From assembly GCA_036346375.1 (NCBI GenBank), contig CM070502.1:19072924-19136923 (forward strand): a DNA stretch of 64,000 nt, read 5' to 3'. The DNA comes from Guadua angustifolia. Lineage: Eukaryota > Streptophyta > Magnoliopsida > Poales > Poaceae. Numbering within the stretch: the first letter of the stretch is position 1; every line of letters begins with the position of its first letter. The position numbers and the translations under genes are program-made. The notes beneath the pieces are model-generated. The model was not told the origin of the DNA. It did not search any database and saw nothing but the letters and a program-made list of their open reading frames with translations. Below are positions 12,391 to 23,425 of this stretch, in pieces.

Positions 12391-13729
12391 GGCCATGGCC
12401 TCTCGGGTTGCTCGGCCTACTGGGCCCACGAAGGCCCAACTAGCCCATTCTCAAGCGGGCGGCTAGGGTTTCTTATCCCTAGCCGCCACTTGGTCTTGCT
12501 CTAGGCGGCGGCCAACCGAAGCGAAGTGTGGTGTGGCCGAGGCGCGCGAGCGGCGCGGACGACCTGGTGCTGCCGGGGAGGCCGAGGAAGCGCAAGTGCG
12601 ACCGAGGAGGTGGACTGTGCGGGAGAAAAGGCGGGCTCGGTCGTCTCTCGGTTGGGCGCACTACAGGCGTGGGCGGCTTCGGGCGACAAACGGCGGCACA
12701 GCTGAGGTGGCGCGGACCGAGGCGACGCTTCGGGCACAGGGCCAGGCGGCGCTTTGAGCGCATGGTCCGGCGTGGACGCCGAGAGAGCGGCGTCCAAAAC
12801 ATTGACAGGCGCGGCAGCAGCGTCGAGTTCGGCCGGAGCAGCGGGCGAGTGGGCTTCGCCGGCGCGAGGAGACCGAGGCGGCATGGCAAAGCCGTGGAGC
12901 CGCACTGGGAAACTTGGCGGATGGACCGAAAAAAGGCGTCACTGGGTGCTGCTTCGCCGTGTGGCACTTCGAGCGCACGCGATCTCTTGGTTCCTGCGTC
13001 GTCGTCGCCTCGGGCGTGGGCACTTCGGGCGCTACGCCGAACGCGATCTCCGTCGCCGAGGCTGAGGGCGAGCTCTGTGGGGGCGTCGCGATGGGCCAAG
13101 CTCTGCTGGAGCGGCGGAAAACGAGGCACCACCGAGCTGAGTTTCGGCAGGAGCGGCAAATGGCGAGGCGTCGCATTCGGCATGGATGTTGTTGCCGATG
13201 GTCTCAGGTGAGCAGCGGCGATGACCAGCGGGGCCGGGCACGCGGCTGTGATGGCCAGAGCGTGGCGGCACTAAGGTGCAAGAGGCCAAGGCATCGGCGG
13301 CGGCGGCCTTCAGGGCTAAGGTCGAAAGATTTTTTTTATGAATAGTAATCTCGCAACAGTAGATTAAAGCAACCCCATAATCTATTAATTTGCAAAGAAC
13401 CAATCCGTAGGATTATCGCATTTATAGGTGCGATCTAACGTATGCGAATCAGAGCTTACGTAGGGCTTGCAGTAGGAAGATCGCGTGTAGCAGGATGAAA
13501 ATTGACGTAGTGTCGATTGTCGCAGGCAAACGATTACGATCGACCTCGGTAGAGCTTCATGCATTCATCCATATATCCAATTCCATAGATTGATCTCTTA
13601 TATGAGCGGCATACAAAATAAACATAGATCAATCTATGATTAGTATCAGGAAAACAAGATTGATCTACTGTAAAGAATATGAAACAACAAACGCTGGCTT
13701 TAGCCTTGTAGAGCTTCGTGCTGATAATG
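12390..13729 (-). other. GC-rich internal part of a copia-like element, product unrecognised
   Basis: The stretch lies directly downstream, on the minus strand, of an LTR and primer-binding-like site at 13730, so it should be leader plus gag position of a copia-type element. Instead it is strongly GC-rich from 12400 to 13320, with long open frames on both strands (minus 12479-13183, 234 codons; plus 12528-13211, 227 codons). Neither shows a gag, protease or other domain I recognise. Being open in several frames at once is expected for such GC-rich DNA, so I do not call a CDS. It could be a captured host gene fragment or the body of a non-autonomous element. No second LTR is visible to its left. 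Confidence 0.45.
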
Positions 13730-14097
13730 TGTTGTAAAACGTAGTCGTTCGCCGTTGCCAATCACACGATTTGTAGAAGCAATCATAGGAGAAAGAACAA
13801 TGGACACACAATGTAGGGGGTAGAATTCTCTTTCACTTTATTCGATTGATCATTTTACAATAGGAAGCACCCGATATATATAGCAGTATGAGAGAGGAAT
13901 TTTGATTCGACCACACCATAAAGGGACGCGTATCATCTGCCGTCATGGCAGAGTGCCGTTGAGGCACTGCCGCGTGGGCTCCACGCCGCGCGGGCCCTCA
14001 TGGCAGTGCCTCAATGTGACGGTAGAGAATCTGCGATCACCATAAAGAGATAGGCTCCTAAACTGAATACGGTTTAGAGTCTTTATCTCATCTTGCA
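13730..14097 (-). repeat. 5' LTR of a truncated copia-like element
   Basis: On the minus strand it starts TGCAAGATGAG and ends TACAACA, then continues into CATTATCAGCACGAAGCTC, which looks like the TATCAGCACG-type primer site of many plant copia elements. A TATATATA stretch near 13873-13884 fits a promoter. The right edge abuts sequence matching WAK exon 1 (from 14098), so the element landed in the WAK pseudogene. Confidence 0.6.
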
Positions 14098-14120
14098 GTC
14101 ACATACAAGACTTTCGATTA
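14098..14120 (+). pseudogene. Left stub of a WAK pseudogene split by a giant gypsy element
   Basis: Only about 20 bases remain between the copia LTR and the Tat element. They match the second WAK pseudogene at 63500-63522 almost perfectly (CACATACAAGACTTTC is shared). The continuation is at 31823, on the far side of the Tat element. Confidence 0.6.
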
Positions 14121-14739
14121 CGTTGGCCAAAAGCGTGAAGAGGGTTTACGGTTGCAACACACCTTTGAATGACAGGGTTCAAGTGTGTGCGGCGTGCCAA
14201 TCGATTTGACCCTACAATCGATAAGGAGCAGAGTGAAATTCAATCTAGCCGATCCTAAGCGAATCGGCTAAAATAGAAATCGCCGAAGCCGATTAGAAGA
14301 ATAATTAGATCGATCGATTAAGACTAATCCAGAAGGTAAAAGGCGATTGATCTCAAAAAGCGATGCATAACAAGGCGAATCATCGGACACGGAGAAATCG
14401 AAGACGATCAATAATCGGCGATTCGCAACTTTATTGATCGATGTCGACTTACAAAGGAAGGATTACAAAGCTAGAAAACTAAAAACTATGAGAAAACTAG
14501 TAGATGTGATTTTGATTGTGGATGTCTGTCTCTTTAAGTAGCCTTGGCGCGCCTTATATACCCGCCAGCCGATCCGAGTCCCGATCCAATGCGGCAATGT
14601 AATCCAAATCGGCTATAGTTTCCTAATTGGACTCTGTTTCCAAATATCATCCAAACTTTCCGAAGATGCCTCGTGCGTTATCCAAACTCATGCTCCCCTG
14701 CCGATTTCTCTCGTATATTTCCAAAAACCGGTGCAAACA
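14121..14739 (-). repeat. 3' LTR of the Tat element
   Basis: This matches 31191-31822 over its whole length with scattered substitutions and indels. Its outer end reads CGTTGG where the other copy reads TGTTGA, and its inner end is GCAAACA. A TATA box lies at 14550-14561 (minus TATATAAGGCGCG). Confidence 0.88.
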
Positions 14740-14758
14740 TATGCCCCCATTTTTGGAA
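14740..14758 (-). promoter_or_regulatory. Polypurine tract of the Tat element
   Basis: Just inside the 3' LTR the minus strand reads AAAAATGGGGGCATA, a purine-rich run at the position where plus-strand DNA synthesis starts in LTR retrotransposons. Confidence 0.55.
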
Positions 14759-14887
14759 GATAACTTGTTATCTTTCAAAAATTCATCGGCTTCTCTTCTA
14801 TCGGCTTCTTCCCTATTGGTTTGAAGAACTGTTTTACAACCGCTGTTTTAATTGCGCCGTAAAAATCTCGGTGCGGTTTAATGGCAG

Positions 14888-16398
14888 GTGTCGCCTCGGC
14901 TTCATTTTCCGCCACTTTTCACTTTTCACCGTGCTATATATATGCGGGACCCCCATGGCCATTTTCACGCTTCCCTGCTCTTGAGCCATCTGCAATCGGC
15001 TTTCCTTCTTCAATCGACTCCCAGTTCTTTGCGATCAAGCTCTCCACCCCCTTCATCGGCTGAATGGATCCCTCGCAGGTACTGGTCCCCGATCCCTGAA
15101 AATGAAGATCAATACTACCTAGGGCCGGTAGGAAATTTGACTGCCGATACAGTTATTAATGAGGAGATTCCTAGACTCCCTTTATCGGCTAAAGGCTATA
15201 ATATAACAGAATGGAGAAAAAGCTTTAGAGCTTGGCCGATGGCTCTCAAAGGCTGGAGAAGCTGGTACATCCGAGTATCGGCCCAAAAGAGGTCTGAATG
15301 GGAAAACATGGGCATAGCTGAGTGTCTTCCGCTGAGTCTTGCAAACCCTGAAGCCAATGAGCCCTTAGTGGCCACGGCCTGTTATTTTTGGTCGGACACT
15401 CTCAATGCTTTTCTTTTACTAACTGGCCCCATCGGCCCAACCCTCTTAGACATAGCTGAGCTTTGTTGCCTTAGACCAAACGGAGACCAGATATCGGCTT
15501 TTAGCGGCAAGCCAAGATACAAGCTAATCCGATCAAAAGGTGAGGGATGGTCCAAGTATATTCAACATAATAACAAGGTTAATGGGCTAGTATCGGATGA
15601 GGAGCATGTAGCTTTTTTGAACCTGTGGCTGGATCGGTTTCTTTTCTGTGGAACTTCTCTTGGACCGACCCAGGTCTATCAATATGTGGCAGAGCAACTA
15701 GTTGAAGGCCGTCGGCTCGCGCTTGGCAAGATGCTTCTCGGAGCTGTATATCAGATGATGCATGTTATTAGAAGTCGGCTTTTTTCTGGTTTCGCTCAGT
15801 TCATCGTTGGCAACATAGGTGGTCCGTTGTGGCTCGTCCAGCTCTGGCTTTATAGCATATCCAACCGATCACTTATCTCCGAACCCTTGGAAGACTCGGC
15901 CTTCCCCCGCGAGGATTACCCTGAAGGCACCACTCCGCAAAGTCTGAGCGATCGGTCACACGGAGAGGCGGTGATGTGTTCCAATGGTGATACCAAAATC
16001 ACCCCGGCCGATTTCAAGAAATACTTGTCGTTCTTCCTAAATTTGGACAACACAGTTTTTAGCCAACAGGACTTTTTTCCTTACGCAAATGAAGCTATCT
16101 TTCAATGGCCTTCGTTTCTTCATTTAGATCTTAAGCAGTTCTTTGATGTCGAGTCAACTTTAGAATTGTATCGGATTTTATTTCTCCTTGCATCCTCCAC
16201 GTCGGCTTGAACTCCGTAATAGGACTTTTCGGTAGTCGTGACGAGTTTTACCATCATACGTGTATGCCCGCCAATTGGGTTTTGGCGGGTAATACCTAGT
16301 CTTCCTCTCTGGATCGTCTTCAGCCAAGATGAACTTCAAGTCATCACCGCCACTACTTAACGTGTGCCATCTAGACGAGAAGAAAAGCGGAGGTTGAT
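14888..16398 (+). pseudogene. Plant mobile domain (PMD) protein gene, 5' part
   Basis: An open frame (14888-16210) encodes about 440 residues. From roughly residue 60 it matches the aminotransferase-like plant mobile domain: RRYWSPIPENEDQYYLG, WPMALKGWRSWYIRV, CYFWSDTLNAFLL and GPTLLDIAELCCL, with a conserved WLDRFLFCGTS and LWLVQLWLYS later. PMD proteins occur both as host nuclear proteins of the MAIN family and inside transposons. After 16208 the frame shifts and gains stops, although PMD-like residues continue (HHTCMPANWVLAG in another frame) up to the solo LTR at 16399. The gene runs opposite to pol and lies between integrase and LTR. The true start is uncertain, because the first 55 residues look non-conserved. 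Confidence 0.72.
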
Positions 16399-19300
16399 TG
16401 TCGGGACCCGAATATGCAAATCCGGACCCTCGTGTATTCAGCACTAGTCGGGATCACGCTAGTGCACACATCTCAACATCGGTACATATCACGGTCATAA
16501 CCAGCAGTAATAAAATACTTTAATTAAATACTCAAACTAGTTGATTGACCTCATGGTCAAGTTACAAAAATACGCCTCGCAGGGCGAAGACTTATTAAAA
16601 TATTCAAATGCAGCGGAATAAAAGCAGACTCGTGGCGCCAACCAATTTGCCATAGGCAATCGATAGGCTCGCTCCTTAGTTAAATCGGTTCCTCTGAAAC
16701 TCCTCCTCTGACGGGGTTACTTCTTCTTCAAGCGAAGTTGTGTTGTTGCGGGGTGAGTACTTTGAGCACTCAGCAAGTCATGCACAAAATGCAATGCTAA
16801 TATTCTACATGCATGGCTTAGTACAAAGGATAGGCTACGGTTCATGTGCAGTACGGCATTCAAGATAAACAGTAATAGATTGCAAAGCAGTAAAACAATA
16901 GTAGGAATAGTAGTTTTCACAAACATTTCAATAAATAAACCATTTTTCCGTCTTAAGTCAAGTTCAACAGTACCAACCCAAGCATTTTCCATAAACCAGT
17001 CATTTTCATGAAGATCTAACCCTTGACTGTAATCACCGAAGCGATGCTCAATACCGTGAGCACGGCTATTGAATAGGTTGTACACTCTGCAGAGGTTATA
17101 CACTTTACCCACAAGATCTGACCAAATACCACCAAGGCAAGTGGCCGTAACAAAGCCTTTCCAAAGATCCGTCTAGTCGATCTTTGCCTCGCTAAGGTTT
17201 CAACTTTGGAGGACTGGTTACCACACACAGGCCCCCTCTTGCGCCATGTGAGTTATCACCGCTCCTCAAGCCCCACACCACCACGACAGTACCAAAGAAT
17301 AGATTTCCCGTTTACTCGGCTAGGCGAGTCCCATTCACGGAGCTTGTGGTTGTATGGAAGACTCGGTTCAAATGCTCGCAAGGTTAAGTCCTTAGTTGGC
17401 CGAGGCAAAACTAACCAAGTGTGATCTCCATATCAAAACCAATAAAAACCAAATCGACCGCTTGATTGCCACTCTTGGCCCACCAGAAACAATCTTGCCA
17501 CTTGCCCCTATCTAAATCATTTTTCCCACCCTGGTTCTTTACCATTGCACCACGTGCCATCACCAACTCAATAACACATGTCTCATTCACAAAACACGTT
17601 CCATATCTTGTTAAGTCAATATTAACTTTGGTATTCCAAAATCATGAAATATCCACGTGGCAGGGCTAAGCATACTACTTACGGTCTACTCAACCCATGT
17701 TGGCCAATTATTAATGTCCAACTATTAATCCACAACTTAGGGTGACAAATGATTCATGGCCTACAATTATATACAACAAGGTGGCATATAGCAACTAGGC
17801 ATTTAACTAATCCCAGAATTCATTCAAACTAATTTTTACTAAATTAGTATGCAATAAATTAAATCGAAATAATTTTTCTATGATGGGTTCAACATGATCA
17901 AACACAACTTGCCTTCAAAAAGTACTGGTTCTGGTTCTTGAGCTTGCTCAGGTGAAACTTCTCCTCAAAATCGGGCACTTCAACGTCTATGCGTAGCGTA
18001 AATAAACAACAATAAATAAATAAAATAGAAAGCAACTCAAGTCAAAAATTCAATTAAAATTCACAAACAGAAAGAGCTTGATTTTACAAATTTATAGAAA
18101 TTGGAATCACTCAAATCGGAGTTAAAACGCAAAAGTTATAAGCGTTTGAAGTTTCAAAATACATTTAAAGATCAATAAACCAAATTAAATAAATATTTTA
18201 TTTTTCGGAAAAATAGTTATTGCGTCATCCTTGACACGTGTCGCCACCAGAGAGTGACACGTGGCCTTCGACGTTAGCGGCAAGCTCCGTCTTGGCAAGA
18301 CGGCAGCTCAACCAACTTCATTGGCGGTGGGGTCCACTCGAGCGTCGACATAGCGTCACGGTGGCGCCACACGCGGTGCGGTGCGGTGCGGCCGACGTCT
18401 TGGCCCTTATTGTCGGCGTCCGCGCGCCGCAAAGACAATGCTTTGAGATTCGTGCGCTAGATTCTATCGGGTCCGTCCATTTAAACGAACGGCTCGGATC
18501 ACCCCTCCCGTTCTGGCTCGGGTTTGGTACGGACGCGACGTGTGGCTTCAATCTACGCCGTCAGTTCCCGATCGGACGGCTCAGATTGAATTTGCCCGGC
18601 GGGGTTTAAGGGCGACGTGGCCTCACCCGGTGCTCGGCACACGGCACGCCCCGCACCCTTGGATCTTGATCGAACTGCTACGATTTACCCTAACGCGCAG
18701 CAGGGCAACTTACGTGGCTCATCCTTTACCGCAGGATCTAAATCGAACGGTTGCTAATATATCTACACCGTGAAACCTAGATCTAATCCTAGCCACTGAT
18801 TTTGGATCTAACGGCTTAGGTTAACACGGATCTATGGCATAGTAAATAGCGACGTGGACTCACCTCAGCGGTTGGATGGTAATCGTCCGGCTGATGAAGT
18901 TCGCGAGATCCGGCGGTGTCGCGGCGGCGTGGTTCGACCGGAGACGAAGACGACGACGTGGCCGACGGCGTTCCCGTGCTCCACCGGCGTGAAGAAGTGG
19001 CCCCACCGACGCGGCTTGACAAGGTGAGTCCGGGGGTGGCACGGGCGACGGCGGAGGATCACCGGCGGCGACGAAACGACGCGAAGAAGTGCGGCGGATG
19101 ACTTGAGACTTGGCGAGCTCGTCGGCGGCAGCGGCGTCTCGGGCGGTGAGAAGCGTCTGGTGGGTGCGCGGCGCAAAACCGAGGAATTTCTGAGGCGGCG
19201 CATTAAATAGGGGCTCTAGGAGTCCGTCTGCTATGGTAGAAACGCGGAGGAGATTGAGCGTGGCGGAGTCCGTGGTGACTTCGGAGTGGCGACGATGGCG

Positions 19301-19729
19301 CGGCGAGGATGTCCGTCCGACCAAATCCAACGATTACTGCGACTTTTGGCGGCGTGGCAAGGCGTGGCCGTCGAATCCAGATCGCCGCGGCGGCGTTAGG
19401 GTTTTTCGAAGCAGGCGCCTGATGTTCGCCCAACATTGTTCATTCGGATTTTTAAATTCTTTTTCGATTAAAAATAATTTCTGAAAATTAAATAATTCGT
19501 TTGGGGTATTAAAAATACTAGAAAAATTCTGGAAAAATTCTCAAAAATATTTTAGGACAATTGTGACTCAAATAAAATATTTGCAGCAAAATTTAATTTT
19601 AACTTTTCTATTATTTAATTAATTTGGTAAATGGCTTAACTCAAAAATAAATCCAAATAAATTCGAAAAATTTCTCAAAAATTCAAAATACCATTTTAAT
19701 ACAAGAAAAGCAAAAATTGGGGTGTTACA
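16399..19729 (-). mobile_element. 3.3-kb solo LTR inserted in the PMD gene
   Basis: It starts TGTCGGGACCC, ends GGGGTGTTACA and is flanked by a perfect 5-bp duplication TTGAT (16394-16398 and 19730-19734). No gag or pol is present. It shares blocks with the long LTR at 1482 (segments near 17080-17120 and 17885-17930) and has the same terminal signature, but reads TGTAACACCCC from the minus strand, as many grass gypsy LTRs do. The GC-rich part 18230-19440 is open in several frames without any recognisable domain. I regard those frames as chance ORFs. A solo LTR formed by unequal recombination is the simplest reading. Confidence 0.8.
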
Positions 19730-19734
19730 TTGAT

Positions 19735-20166
19735 GCTGCCAACGCTAGAATTATTCAGCGCCAAGCCCAAGAAGCCGATCAACGTCTCCTGGATAAGCTG
19801 GTTGCTGAAGCCAAAGCGCAGAAAAAGAAGTATGATGATACTGCAGCAACATTCGTAGCCACCAAATCTTCTGTCCAGAGGCTAGAATCGGCCAAGAAGC
19901 AGCTTGAAGAAGAACTGGCTAAGGTGAACCAGCAACTAGCCGATGACCTTGCAACTCTTAATGCGACGGCTTCTTCTTTGAAAAAACAAAAAAGCGAAGT
20001 CAGCCAAGCCGTTGCAAAGGCTAAAGATCAATCAGCCAAGGTCGTCCCATTGCCCGGCAATGCCAAAGCCGATGAAGATCTTGTATATGGCATTATGCAG
20101 ACATTGGCTAAAGCGGCAGCAGCATTTTCGGGCTTGGGTGCCAGAATCCCAGGATCTAGGCTGTAA
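19735..20166 (+). pseudogene. PMD gene 3' part: coiled-coil tail
   Basis: Immediately after the right TTGAT copy the frame encodes about 140 residues rich in Ala, Lys, Glu and Gln with heptad-like spacing (IIQRQAQEADQRLLDKLVAE, KKQLEEELAKVNQQLADDL), a clear coiled coil. It ends at a stop at 20164-20166. It continues the PMD gene interrupted at 16398. The pairing of an N-terminal PMD with a C-terminal coiled coil suggests an oligomerising DNA- or protein-binding product, but function is unknown. The extra gene is dead here because of the frameshift near 16208 and the LTR insertion. Confidence 0.65.
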
Positions 20167-20430
20167 TCTTCTGTGATGTTTGTTGAAACAATGCTTTTCC
20201 GCTATATTTTTGTAACACACTTAATCGGCTGTTTAGCCGATTTCGTTTAATCAGCTGTTTTAACCGATTTACTTCCGAATCCTCTGTGTTGTGTTTTTAA
20301 TTACGCACCGATCCAAACGCTAGGGTAGTATTTCTTTAGATATCTCCCGTTGATTGCTTTCGGTAGCACAGTACCCTCGAGCGTTTCAAGTATGTATGCG
20401 TTTCCGCCAACAACCCGATTCACTTTATAA
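20167..20430. other. Junction between the antisense PMD gene and pol
   Basis: About 260 bp separate the plus-strand stop from the minus-strand pol end, so the two genes converge tail to tail. The stretch contains repeated TCGGCT/AGCCGAT words, which are common throughout this element, including its LTRs. No polyadenylation signal is convincing. Confidence 0.35.
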
Positions 20431-21633
20431 GGTCCTTCCCATGTTGGCAACTATTTACCGAATCGATTATCTTTAGAACCAATTGGCAATATCATTTTCC
20501 AAACTAGATCGGCTCCACCGAAGGACTTAGGCACAACTTTCTTATTATAGGCCCTTGCTACTTTTTCCTTATTCTTTTCAAGCCGATTTAAAGTAATCAG
20601 CCTTAACTCCGCCAAGTCATCCAAATTGTATAGCATCAATTCTTTGTATTCATCGGCCGATAGATTATTCTGCCTTGCTATTCGCATGGACTCAATATTT
20701 ATCTCTATGGGCAACACGGCTTCTTGACCATATACCAACTGATATGGTGATAATTTAGTCGATCCGTGAAACGCTAGCCGAAAAGCCCATAGTGACTCCG
20801 ACAGTGTAGAGTGCCAATTTCGAGGCCTTTCGTCAATTTTTCTTTTAATCAGCTTGATCAAAGATTTGTTAGATGACTCGGCTTGTCCGTTGGCCTGAGC
20901 ATAATAGGGTGACGAGTTAAGCAACTTGATGCCCAAGCTTTCTGCGAAGTTTTTAAAATCGTTAGACATGAACACAGTTCCTTGATCGGTTGTGATGGTC
21001 TGAGGAATACCGAATCGATGAATAATGTGTTCATTAACAAAGCCGATAGCTTCGACGCTGGTGACCTTTTTAAGCGGAACGGCTTCTACCCATTTCGAGA
21101 AATAGTCCGTAGCTGCAAGAATAAACTTATGGCCTTTGCTTGATGCTGGGAATATTTGGCCAATTACGTCTATTCCCCACCCTCTGAACGGCCACGGTTT
21201 AATAATCGGATGTAAAGCCGACGCTGGTGCAAGTTGCACATTTCCAAACTTTTGACAACTTTGGCACCCTTTGTAATACTTGAAACAATCTTCTAACATT
21301 GTCAGCCAAAAGTATCCTGTTCGCCTTAGTATCCACTTCATCTTGTAAGCCGATTGATGTGAACCACAGATTCCCTCGTGAACTTCACCCATGGCCACTT
21401 TTGCTTCCTCATCTCCTAAACATCTCAAAAGCAATCCCTCCATTGTCCGATAGTACAACTCGCCTTCCATCACAACATACTTCAATGCTTGCTGCCAAAT
21501 TTTGCGTGTAGTGGGCCCGGATGGGTTTATTAAATAAGCTTTTATCTCAGTTCTCCAATCGGCGTTATTAACACATAGCACTGCTTTGTCGATCAAGTCA
21601 AACGCTTCGTATCGGCTGTATTCCTTATAGCCT
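20431..21633 (-). pseudogene. Tat pol: integrase part
   Basis: The 381-codon open frame carries an HHCC zinc-binding segment (HEGICGSHQSAYKM, then CQSCQKFGN). The integrase core follows with its three acidic positions visible in WGIDVIGQ, TTDQGTVFMS and AQANGQAESSNK. YQLVYGQEAVLP follows, typical of gypsy integrases. There is no chromodomain after it. The frame ends at 20451 by a stop, while related residues continue further left. The N-terminal side is severed from RNase H by the CACTA transposon, and the reading frame lines up on both sides once the insertion and one CCT copy are ignored. Confidence 0.85.
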
Positions 21634-22334
21634 CACTACAACAGGACTAATTTATAGCAACATGGTTATGCGTTGCTGTTGGTCAAAATAGATGTTGCAG
21701 ATACCTCTAACAACACATGTGATAAGTGATGCAATTGGCTATGTTGCTAAACAGGGGGTCTACTGCAACACACAACAAGTGTTGCAGTATAAAACAAAAC
21801 GTGTTGCAATCTAGCAACACACTTTTCAATCAACGACAACACATCTTTGTATAATCTCGATAACATTTCTTAACGCTATTTTTCCACTGGTACTATAGGT
21901 CACATTCATTAATACATAGACAAAACAAGTTAAACAAATTTCATAAACATTTACCACAAACTGTATTGTATACATCATTTTTGTACAATACTCCAAACAA
22001 AAAAGTACACATAATAATCTATACAAAGTTCTGCTTAAATATGTTATAGTTTAGTTGCCTTGAAATACATCATCATGATTCTATAGAATTTTCTCCGATT
22101 TGACATAGATAATCAACTTTTCTCCAATTTCAATAGATGATGAACTTCCTCTGCCACAAGGACTTTGATATGTTGACTCATTATATGGTTCAATCTTCCT
22201 TTGATCTATGCCTCAACCCGGTCAACAAAGGTCCCATCTGAAAAGTAAGTACATAGTTAGAATAGATGTACAAGCACCAAAACTTATTACTATAAAAGGT
22301 TAAATTATTCACCTGCCTAACAAGATAGATGCAC

Positions 22335-22394
22335 GCATACATACATACATACATACATACATACATACATACATACATACATACATACATACAT

Positions 22395-22427
<33 letters not shown>
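22335..22427. repeat. (CATA)n microsatellite followed by (CA)n
   Basis: About 20 tandem ACAT tetranucleotides run into about seven CA dinucleotides. The run gives a spurious Tyr-Val-Cys-Met open frame on the minus strand. Confidence 0.95.
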
Positions 22428-23425
22428 TAGGAAAAATATATTTTACTCCTGGTGTAGTTACTCCCACCTCTGAAATACTACCTAAACGAACTTAAAATAC
22501 TCCTTTATCACTTTGAGTACACTCATATACTAATTATAAGATATTCCAATGTGAACCATATGAAAAAATTGTAAGGGAGTATATAGTTTTTAGTGTATTT
22601 TACAAATACCTTTATATATGGACATAAAAAGGAGTATGTCACATTAAGATAATCTAAGATTAAGAGTAGGGCATGAACTTCTCAACGATTGAAAGGTATA
22701 AACACATAGGAAGAAGAAGGACTTGCAAAAGAAAGCAATAACCTGACCTGTTGTGGTTCTCTAATCTCATCCAAAAGAGAGAAAAAATGAAGACCATACC
22801 CAACATAACTGGGATTGAAGTTGAAATAAAACCTGCCAGAATACGAGAAAGATAACATAAGACTAATGAGACATTCTTAACTTGATCACGCATTATATAT
22901 TATAACCGTATTTTCAAGCTCAGATAGGTAAATGAGTATACATTGCTACCAAAAAATGTATATGATTTATGTAACAGGACTTTTTTAACATTTCAAACTA
23001 CAAAAGCGTAACATTTGGCACACTACTCATAAGCATTATTACTTGTTTCTTTTCTTATTGAAAACATCACTAGCACAGTAAATTAAAGGTCAACTGATGC
23101 AAATAGGAATCCTTCAATTGTAGTTGTCATAAAGGATTTAAATGAACTAGTTCATCTGAGTGAATCAAATGCAGTAGAGTCTACTGATCTCAGACCTTCC
23201 CTGATGAACGATGATCATGAAAACCTTGAAATTCACAGCTAACACAACAAGCTAATCCATAGCTCCAACTAAAAAAAAGGTCAGATCAAAAGAAAATTGT
23301 GAATATTAGATCTAAACACACATTCCACAATCATCATCCACAGTGCTGATCGCCATTAACTGGTCCATTGGGGACAATCACATTAATAAATTTGTGTCGA
23401 GAGAGGAAAAAAGGATGTTGAGAAC

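Noticed and set aside
12528..13211. Long open frames on both strands in a GC-rich block
   Set aside because: Frames are open in several phases at once, as expected from GC content, and none shows a domain. I reported the block but not a CDS.
18238..19436. Several frames of 60-156 codons in a GC-rich stretch
   Set aside because: They lie inside a solo LTR with clear ends and target duplication. They are composition-driven and have no motifs.
22190..22426. Open frame with repeated Tyr-Val-Cys-Met
   Set aside because: It is the translation of a (CATA)n microsatellite.
22335..22427. Regular repeats that could suggest a CRISPR-like array
   Set aside because: The unit is 4 bp without spacers and the genome is a plant.
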